This document shows, one piece after another, positions 8,587 through 14,678 of a DNA stretch of 38,390 nucleotides. The notes under the pieces are model-generated. The model worked only from the letters and a program-made list of their open reading frames with translations, was not told the origin of the DNA and did no database searches. This stretch comes from a virus, in IMG/VR virus record IMGVR_UViG_3300009164_000167, positions 1-38,390 of that record. One strand, 5' to 3'. The first letter of the stretch is position 1; each line of letters starts with the position of its first letter. The translations under genes and the position numbers were made by a program.

Positions 8587-8986
8587 ATGAATACCACTGT
8601 ACAGTTCTGCTAAGTTCTGTTATACCTTCTGCTTTGCACATAAATTTTGTAATGTCGTTGGCATGAATTGCTATTGCAAATGTACTTGGCAGCTCATAAC
8701 CCAATACATAATCTAAAACAAGATATGTCTGAGGACCAACTGTTTCCCAAGAAAGAGGTGCATCGGCAAATATTATATTATTAGTTTTTCTTGTTACCAC
8801 TGACATCTTTTCGTTGCCGTTTTCTTTATGAAATACTATAAGATCTCTATCTTCTAATAATGCATTCATCCAAGTTTTTAATTTCTTTTTGTCTTTTTGT
8901 ACTTTTCTAGCAGTGTAAGCATCTTTAGCTTGTCGTATTGTATTTGTATACAGTACATATTCGCCTAGTGTTGTCTCAGTTAACAT
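8573..8986 (-). CDS. Hypothetical protein in halogenase cassette
   Basis: A 137-residue protein that I do not recognise. It has a basic helical N-terminal half (a KKLKTWMNALLED segment around 35-47) and a beta-containing C-terminal half with FADAPLSWETVGPQTYLVLDY. The end is Tyr/His-rich. An AAGGA ribosome-binding site lies just before its ATG, nine bases after the halogenase stop, and its stop lies inside the next gene. It could be a partner or regulator of the halogenase system; nothing in the sequence decides this. Confidence 0.65.
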   Translation of the reverse strand: MLTETTLGEYVLYTNTIRQAKDAYTARKVQKDKKKLKTWMNALLEDRDLIVFHKENGNEKMSVVTRKTNNIIFADAPLSWETVGPQTYLVLDYVLGYELPSTFAIAIHANDITKFMCKAEGITELSRTVQWYSYGHY

Positions 8987-8995
8987 GTTAAATCC

Positions 8996-10510
8996 TTAAG
9001 AATTATTTTTATACCATTGATCTAAGTAAGCGTAATGATTCGGAAATCGTTTTTTTGCTTGCTCTACTCTATAGTTTTGAACATCAATAAAATATTCTGC
9101 ATATTCGTTTTCGTTTGGTCTGTCAATTTTTTCTAGATTGTCGTAGGCCCCGCCGGCATGTAACACACTGAACCACTGAACAATATTAAACATAGAGCTT
9201 TTACTAAAGTATAGGAATCTTCCCGGACGAGGATAGAAATGACCTAGTATGAATTGTACATCTTCAGGCAGATCTTTGATATCTTGTTGTCTAATGCTTT
9301 GCCAGAATGGTGTATCTGACCTCTTTGAGAAATGATAGTGCGCCCAAACAAATGCTAGAATTTCCATGTTCATTTCATAGAAGCCTCGATTAATTAAATC
9401 TTTGATTGGTTGATTCCATATATTTCTATTCATATTCAGCAAATCGGTTACTGATTTAATCACTGCGGTAGTAAAGGTGATACCTGTTGCTTCTAATGGC
9501 TCTACAAATCCTGCACTGAGTCCTACTGCTACCACATTCTTAACTGCAATTTCTTTATGATACCCGCACTTCATTTTTAAGAATTTTGCCGGGGCCTCAA
9601 ATTCTCCAATTGTTTCTCTTAGTTCTTTTTCAGCGTCTTCGTCGCTGATAAATTTACTGCTGTAAACATAGCCGTTGCCTGTTCTTGTATAGATAGGGAT
9701 AGTAAATCTCCATCCGGCAGTCATTGTAGTTGCTTTTGTATATGGGAAGCATTCAGTTTCCGGGTCTTTAAATTGCGTAGGCATTACTACAGCACGATCA
9801 TTAGGCAACCATTTATCGTAAGATGTAAATGCAACTCCTAGTGTTTTTTCCAATAGTATAGAATTGAATCCACTACAGTCAATATAAAGATCTGCAGAAT
9901 AACTCTGTCCGTTGTCGTCAATTAGTTTAGTGATGCCGTGTATGTCTTTTTCAACCTTGGCAATTCTAGTATCAATATGTTTGACCTTATTGCCTATCAG
10001 TTCTTTAAGAGCATCTAAAATTTCGTATGCAGAAAAATGTACGGCACCGTAGCCTTCGTTGTTTGCGCCAAAGCTAGTGTCTAAATGATCAAACATTTTT
10101 GGACTTAGGTTAGCCTTAGCTAGTTGATAGGCGGGATGAAACTTTGCAAATTCGCTATAGGGTTTTTTAATGAAATAGTCGCTGGTATATAAATCTTCAG
10201 CTATGAACGAACTTTGTAATCCGTCATTGTCTACAAAATAAGGCTCGTCGTTCCATCCGCTGAGTTCTACACCTAATTTAAATGCTGCATTACTGGGTTT
10301 CATCCATTGGGCCGGATTAAGTCCACATTGAAACAAGAACTGAGCTGTCAGTGGTTGTGTTCCTTCGCCGACTCCGATAGGGCCTAATGTAGTATCTTCA
10401 ATTAAAGTGATTTCACAGGGCACTTGTAAATTGTGTGTAAGGTATGCTGCTGACAGCCAACCACTTGTACCACCGCCAAATATAATTATTTTTTGTGTTC
10501 TATTAATCAT
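8996..10510 (-). CDS. Flavin-dependent tryptophan-type halogenase
   Basis: A 504-residue, apparently complete member of the PrnA/RebH-type FAD-dependent halogenases, which use reduced FAD, O2 and halide to make hypohalous acid that halogenates an aromatic substrate. Visible motifs: the FAD-binding GGGTSGW (12-18); GVGEGTQP (46-53); FKLG with Lys78 where PrnA has its essential Lys79; DCSGF (211-215); the WxWxIP-type motif as GWRFTIP (266-272, first Trp followed by Phe); GNGYVYSS (278-285); and GFVEPLEATGI (334-344) with Glu340 where PrnA has Glu346. Length is normal for the family (about 510-540). The start overlaps the upstream methyltransferase gene by 8 bases. A phage homologue, VirX1 of a cyanophage, is reported to iodinate diverse substrates. 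Substrate here is unknown; free Trp, a peptide or another aromatic are all possible. A separate flavin reductase would be needed, and none is seen here. Confidence 0.93.
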   Translation of the reverse strand: MINRTQKIIIFGGGTSGWLSAAYLTHNLQVPCEITLIEDTTLGPIGVGEGTQPLTAQFLFQCGLNPAQWMKPSNAAFKLGVELSGWNDEPYFVDNDGLQSSFIAEDLYTSDYFIKKPYSEFAKFHPAYQLAKANLSPKMFDHLDTSFGANNEGYGAVHFSAYEILDALKELIGNKVKHIDTRIAKVEKDIHGITKLIDDNGQSYSADLYIDCSGFNSILLEKTLGVAFTSYDKWLPNDRAVVMPTQFKDPETECFPYTKATTMTAGWRFTIPIYTRTGNGYVYSSKFISDEDAEKELRETIGEFEAPAKFLKMKCGYHKEIAVKNVVAVGLSAGFVEPLEATGITFTTAVIKSVTDLLNMNRNIWNQPIKDLINRGFYEMNMEILAFVWAHYHFSKRSDTPFWQSIRQQDIKDLPEDVQFILGHFYPRPGRFLYFSKSSMFNIVQWFSVLHAGGAYDNLEKIDRPNENEYAEYFIDVQNYRVEQAKKRFPNHYAYLDQWYKNNS

Positions 10511-12182
10511 TTTTTCTAATTACAACAATGTATAGCCCATTCCACCATTCGTTTGGGCTTTCTAGGGAGTTCAACATCATCTTTTCAAAAGTAACTCGAG
10601 CGCCTACACTGTTAATGCCGGCCTGCGCACCTTCAACAACTGATTGCCAATTTGCATCATCAAATACAATAATACACTCATTGGCTAGAATTGGATAGTA
10701 ATGCTCAACCGCTCGCTTTGTACTTTCAAAATCATGAGGGCCGTCATAAAAAAACATCTCAATGTTGGATGAGAATTGAGAAACATCTGCTTTAAATAAG
10801 TCGCCGTTTAAAATATCTACTTCAGCTAGTCCTTTATGCTTCTTAACATTTTCAATAAATGTTTGAACATTGTTCCTAGGAAGCTGATTTAAATCATTTC
10901 TTGCAGGTTGAATTTGTTCTTTCCAATTGTCAACAGCAATTGCATGTATTGGATTGCCTTTAATAGCGGCACAAAAGGTTGCACCCATTGCGGCGCCCAC
11001 TTCTAAATAGGTGTTTACACCCTTAGCTAGAGAATTTAACAGCGTCTGTACTCTAGGACTGGTAAGACCGGGGATATCTAATCGCATTGTTGGTATTCCG
11101 GAATCTGAAATACATTGTGCTGTATGTTGAACTAATTCAGAATATACCAACTTGGATTTTTTATCGTAAATTTTATCGCAGTATTGGCATGACCAACATT
11201 CGAACTGACAAGTTTTAATTTTTTCACGCCAAATGTTTATTGGCTTTTCTGTTAGGTTTGTTTCTTCTAGATAATTTTCGAATCCTTGAAACAATATGTC
11301 TTTGCCTTCTGCATAGTTTTTAATAATGTCCATAGTTTCATACAGACGAGTGATTGCTTCACGGCCATGCATTTTGATACTATCAATGCCTAGCTCGTCG
11401 ATAAATTGATCCCAGTCTGCTCTCCATGGCGGAAAGTTTGCAGTTTTTAAAAATATTGCAGGGTCTTCAACTTCCCATTTTTTACAACTGGTTCTGCTAA
11501 TAGCATCGTTGAAGTATTGCGGCGTATCCCCGGATCGATTGTTATTGAATTGAAAATGCTCAACCATCATGCTGCAACCACCTACACATCCTTCGTTACC
11601 TAATAGGCTAATTGCAATATCTCTGCCTGTGGTTTCTTTGATGTATGCTTTTGCTTTTTTAATTGTTCGAAGGAGGACATGATCTCGCATCATGTCTCTA
11701 TCAAGATTAATATAATCAAACCCGTAATTAGCAAGATTAACTACTTCCTGTGCAGTGTGTACTTCACGAAGTATGGTATTTTTTACATACAACTCAGGAA
11801 AGGCAGCTTTGATCTGGCCAGTTGCCATCCAATGTGTGTGCGGAATTGTAGCACTACGGATCCCTGCATCATACAATGGTTTAAAATTTTTAATAAACAA
11901 ATCTAAATTTTGTTGTGTGGCAGGGATTTCGATATTATTAAATGTTGCGCTTACTGAAATTCCTAGGGTTTTTTGTATATTCAATGCTGCTTCAATAGCA
12001 CTGAAGTGATACTCCTCTAGTAGAAATACATCTCCCATAGCATCTTGCACAAAAGGTTTGATGCGAGATGTAAAATACACATCTCTAATATAATCTTTGT
12101 ATTGTGAAAGAAAACTAAGGAACTCTGAGTACTGCTCTGGATTTAGTTTGGGATTAAGTGGTACGCTGAATATTTTTCGCAT
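10503..12182 (-). CDS. Fusion: U32/UbiU-V-like domain, Cys cluster and class I SAM methyltransferase
   Basis: A 559-residue two-domain protein. Residues about 1-240 resemble the peptidase U32 TIM barrel (which includes UbiU/UbiV O2-independent hydroxylases and RlhA): alternating strands and helices with AGIRSATIPHTHW, FPELYVKNTILREVHTAQEV, FDYINLDRDMM and the glycine/cysteine turn NEGCVGGCSMMVEH. Cys199, Cys203 and Cys233, plus C-x3-C-x2-C-x2-C at 325-335, could hold an Fe-S cluster as in UbiU/V or bind zinc. Residues about 385-559 are a Methyltransf_24-like SAM methyltransferase: LEVGAAMG (393-400) is motif I, AVDNW (416-420) the acidic loop, FFYDGPHDF (477-485), and IVFDDANW (505-512). It is the first gene after a sigma70-like promoter and overlaps the halogenase start. 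I cannot name the substrate, and I do not know this fusion as a described enzyme. Confidence 0.8.
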   Translation of the reverse strand: MRKIFSVPLNPKLNPEQYSEFLSFLSQYKDYIRDVYFTSRIKPFVQDAMGDVFLLEEYHFSAIEAALNIQKTLGISVSATFNNIEIPATQQNLDLFIKNFKPLYDAGIRSATIPHTHWMATGQIKAAFPELYVKNTILREVHTAQEVVNLANYGFDYINLDRDMMRDHVLLRTIKKAKAYIKETTGRDIAISLLGNEGCVGGCSMMVEHFQFNNNRSGDTPQYFNDAISRTSCKKWEVEDPAIFLKTANFPPWRADWDQFIDELGIDSIKMHGREAITRLYETMDIIKNYAEGKDILFQGFENYLEETNLTEKPINIWREKIKTCQFECWSCQYCDKIYDKKSKLVYSELVQHTAQCISDSGIPTMRLDIPGLTSPRVQTLLNSLAKGVNTYLEVGAAMGATFCAAIKGNPIHAIAVDNWKEQIQPARNDLNQLPRNNVQTFIENVKKHKGLAEVDILNGDLFKADVSQFSSNIEMFFYDGPHDFESTKRAVEHYYPILANECIIVFDDANWQSVVEGAQAGINSVGARVTFEKMMLNSLESPNEWWNGLYIVVIRKND

Positions 12183-12192
12183 AGTCGTAAAT

Positions 12193-12223
12193 AAAGGTGT
12201 ATACTACTTAGTATAACACCTTT
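12193..12223 (-). promoter_or_regulatory. Palindrome/hairpin overlapping the cassette promoter
   Basis: A perfect inverted repeat TATACTA-AG-TAGTATA (12200-12215) covers the -10 box, and outer arms extend it (AAAGGTGT against ACACCTTT, with one unpaired base) to 12193-12223. It could be an operator for a repressor, or an RNA hairpin acting as terminator or stability element for the gene at 12246-12791, although the downstream T-run is short. Both uses fit the position. Confidence 0.6.
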
Positions 12224-12238
12224 AGTTGGACTTCGCAA
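12210..12238 (-). promoter_or_regulatory. Sigma70-like promoter of the halogenase cassette
   Basis: The - strand has TTGCGA (12233-12238; four of six matches to the -35 consensus), an exact 17-base spacer, and TATACT (12210-12215; five of six matches to the -10 consensus). The predicted start of transcription is near 12203, about 20 bases before the ATG of the fusion methyltransferase gene. No T4-type late motif is found in this gap, unlike at the other gene groups, so this cassette may be read by host RNA polymerase without the late sigma factor. Confidence 0.55.
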
Positions 12239-12245
12239 TGTGATA

Positions 12246-12791
12246 TTACCATTTCACAACAAACTTGGGATCCCTTGGTCGATTTATAGTATAGGCACTG
12301 CAATCCATTTCAAAATAATTCCTCATCAATATATGCATTTGGTTGACATCATATGCATTATCAATTTCTTCATTTAACTTAACATCTGTACCAACGGGAT
12401 TTTTTGTTCCGTCACAGACTAGGTGATTTTTGATATGTATTTTACAAACTTTTTGCAAGAAAGTTTTAGTATAAGTTTTATCAACATCAGTTAAGAAATA
12501 AGTTTGTTTGGTATAGCCTAGATTGCCACCACTGCTAGGATAAGAAATATCAGCATACGAACTAATGTTTGCATTTACAACAGTGATTTCACCGTCTACT
12601 GAAGTTGCCAACTTGTGAGCCATGGCAATTTGTTCTGTGGTTACATCACCCTTAAGCCAGTCAACTTGAACTCCGTTGGCGACACTTGGATCTACTCTGG
12701 CTATCGTATAATGCCAAAATGAACCGATATCTTGTATCCGGCTGTCACGCCTTGGATCATTACTGGCTATCGTTTCGTAAATTATAAACAT
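12246..12791 (-). CDS. Hypothetical protein
   Basis: A 181-residue protein that I do not recognise. It has an opening strand (MFIIYETIA), a D/N-rich region with WHYTIARVDPS, a helix around TTEQIAMAHKLATS, and a C-terminal part with CKIHIKNHLVCDGTKNP. The N-terminus (YETIASNDPRRDSRIQDIG) might suggest a virion accessory protein, but this is not firm. I choose the ATG at 12791, because an AAGGAG site lies at ideal spacing; the TTG at 12794 is too close to it. The start is inside the upstream gene (32-base overlap). The stop lies 7 bases before the -35 box of the next promoter. Confidence 0.7.
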   Translation of the reverse strand: MFIIYETIASNDPRRDSRIQDIGSFWHYTIARVDPSVANGVQVDWLKGDVTTEQIAMAHKLATSVDGEITVVNANISSYADISYPSSGGNLGYTKQTYFLTDVDKTYTKTFLQKVCKIHIKNHLVCDGTKNPVGTDVKLNEEIDNAYDVNQMHILMRNYFEMDCSAYTINRPRDPKFVVKW

Positions 12792-13605
12792 CAAATATCT
12801 CCTTTTCTTGCGCTAATCCTAGCGAATTATCTTGTATTAATTCTTTTGGTGTGGTAAGGGCGTCGGTGTTAAATGTTCCAACTCCTAGTTGTTTGTCTGC
12901 CGCACTTTGTAATTGTCCTTGATATGCTTGTAATTTGGTTGCAAAATTAACAGTTAATGCTAGAGTCTCAGACTGTTGATCTGGGCTTAACATTAAGATA
13001 GCATCCATGTTACCGCTGTTGATTCTACCATAAAAAATCATATCACATGCAGCCTGCTTGGCTAATCTATTAGTCCAATATTGGCTTTCGTAGACATCTT
13101 CTTCGGCAGTATTCATGATGTCCATGTAAGTTCTGCCAGAGCCGTCTGGGAGCTTTGCTTCTTCAGAAGCCATGAATTCGGTGCATAAGTCAATTAGATG
13201 CTGGCGTTCTAGATACCAGTCTTGCAGTCTGCGCTTGCTGGTATAGCTTAGGCGTTCTCTATTCCATAATTCAAGCTCGGCAAGGCGACGATCTAAGTCG
13301 TCAATGGCTTCTGCAGCCATTCTTCTAAAACGCTCGCACTCTACTTCGTGCTTGGCAATTTCATATTCCATGTTTTCAATGGATTCTTCCTTTGCTTTAA
13401 TTTCAAGAAGCCATTGACGGAACTTGGCAAATGGAGTAATTTGTGCCTGGCCAACAAACCATCTTAGTTTGAATTTTGGGTTGGTCCATTCTTTGTTCAT
13501 TGCAATTTTGATCAAACTCTGATCTTCTTCTGATAGCATACTAACATCGCTGTTAATTTCGCTATTAAAACGACTAGAGTTATATTGCATTCTACGGTCA
13601 GTCAT
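12760..13605 (-). CDS. Coiled-coil protein of unknown function under a late promoter
   Basis: A 281-residue, mostly helical protein. Residues about 65-135 are rich in E, R, L and A with heptad-like spacing (around EYEIAKHEVECERFRRMAAE), indicating a long coiled coil, followed by W-containing helices (LQDWYLERQHL) and a less ordered, Gln/Asn-rich C-terminus. I do not recognise the family. It has an AAAGGA ribosome-binding site and a perfect TATAAATA late promoter motif about 23 bases upstream, so it should be made late, as expected for a virion or assembly factor. It overlaps the next gene by 32 bases. Confidence 0.75.
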   Translation of the reverse strand: MTDRRMQYNSSRFNSEINSDVSMLSEEDQSLIKIAMNKEWTNPKFKLRWFVGQAQITPFAKFRQWLLEIKAKEESIENMEYEIAKHEVECERFRRMAAEAIDDLDRRLAELELWNRERLSYTSKRRLQDWYLERQHLIDLCTEFMASEEAKLPDGSGRTYMDIMNTAEEDVYESQYWTNRLAKQAACDMIFYGRINSGNMDAILMLSPDQQSETLALTVNFATKLQAYQGQLQSAADKQLGVGTFNTDALTTPKELIQDNSLGLAQEKEIFDVYNLRNDSQ

Positions 13606-13627
13606 AGTGTTTCCTTTATTGTGTGTC

Positions 13628-13635
13628 TATTTATA
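13628..13635 (-). promoter_or_regulatory. T4-type late promoter, perfect TATAAATA
   Basis: An exact match to the T4 late promoter core on the - strand, with AAAGGA and the ATG of 12760-13605 about 23 bases downstream. It lies in the 35-base gap after the fibre-tip gene. The strongest late promoter candidate in the window. Confidence 0.75.
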
Positions 13636-13640
13636 AAGGG

Positions 13641-14678
13641 TCATGGACGCCATGACATAGTTCCGGAACTGTTACCACTTTTGCCTTTTGGTTCCATTGA
13701 GCTTGACCCAACAAATCCTCCCCAAGTTGCAAATTGAACTTTGTAGGTTGTATTAACGTGACTTCCGTTGTAAAAACCTTGGCAATATCCCCAATCTCTT
13801 GCACTGACCATATTTTCTTCACCGCTATATGCAGGTTTAGCACCTATAGCATTATAGCTGGCATTGTTTTGATAGTTAGTAATACGCCAATTGGTGCTTG
13901 GATTACCTTCGCGGCCTGCAATGGTTGTTGCCTGTCTAGTCTGTATGTTATGTTGATAAGGATCTCCGGCTATTGCAGTAGATGCTGAACGATCATATGG
14001 TGTTCTTGTGGCAAAATTGAAAATTCTTTCTGTACCACCATAAAAAATACCAAAGTGTTCAGTCCAAGCACCCCAACTGGTGGTGTTGTTACCTGTGCCG
14101 TAGGTTGTGCCCAGTGTTTGAGTAGTCAAGTTGAATTCGTAAATTTGTCCGCTGAGGTAGCTTGACGGTGCAATATAGGCAAAATAGTGTTCTTGTTGAA
14201 TAGTACCAGTGTTAATAGTACTGCCTGGCATGTTGCGAGTATATCCTGTAGTAATCGATACTTCAGTGACCATGTCAAAACAGATGATATTGCTGGCTGC
14301 AACACAGTGAGAACCGCTGGCACCCCATGTATAGTTTCTTGTTAGACTAAATCCGCTGCTTTGATAGTTGTGTCCAGCTTCTTGATTATCACCAAGGTTA
14401 ACAGATGTGTCTGTGGCGAATGTTAATCTGTTGGTATTATTCCATACAACGCTGGCAGCATAACCACCGTGTAGATATCCGGCAACCTGAACATCTCGTG
14501 CTTGGAAAGGTATGCCTACAAACTCCCAGCTGCTGTTTATTGAGCCACCGTAACTTTCAATCATGTTACTTCTAGGATTAAATCTAAGTTGTCCAGCTGT
14601 ACCGCTAGTAGAATTATCTGACGGTAGCTGTAAAAAGCCTGTTGAATTTATTGATGAGTTAGCTGCTAAAATTGCCAT
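13641..14678 (-). CDS. Fibre/adhesin tip protein, paralogue of the glycine-rich adhesin
   Basis: A 345-residue fibre-tip protein. The start is the ATG at 14678 (MAILAANSSINSTGFLQLP), because it matches the N-termini of the two neighbouring fibre genes and sits in a TAATG overlap with the upstream stop; a longer reading frame upstream lies in the other gene. Residues 1-45 are the shared plug (LQLPSDNSTSGTAGQLRFNP). From about 65 to the end the protein is a paralogue of the C-terminal half of its upstream neighbour, with GYLHGGY, WNNTNRL, DTSVNLGD, EHYF, GEEN and a terminal GSSSMEPKGKSG. The repeated GY..GG and W-turns suggest a beta-propeller-like or galactose-oxidase-like fold; this is inference. 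A receptor-binding role is likely. Confidence 0.75.
   Translation of the reverse strand: MAILAANSSINSTGFLQLPSDNSTSGTAGQLRFNPRSNMIESYGGSINSSWEFVGIPFQARDVQVAGYLHGGYAASVVWNNTNRLTFATDTSVNLGDNQEAGHNYQSSGFSLTRNYTWGASGSHCVAASNIICFDMVTEVSITTGYTRNMPGSTINTGTIQQEHYFAYIAPSSYLSGQIYEFNLTTQTLGTTYGTGNNTTSWGAWTEHFGIFYGGTERIFNFATRTPYDRSASTAIAGDPYQHNIQTRQATTIAGREGNPSTNWRITNYQNNASYNAIGAKPAYSGEENMVSARDWGYCQGFYNGSHVNTTYKVQFATWGGFVGSSSMEPKGKSGNSSGTMSWRP

Noticed and set aside
12792-12794. TTG start at 12794 for the gene at 12246
   Set aside because: The ATG at 12791 has a better spacing to the AAGGAG site.
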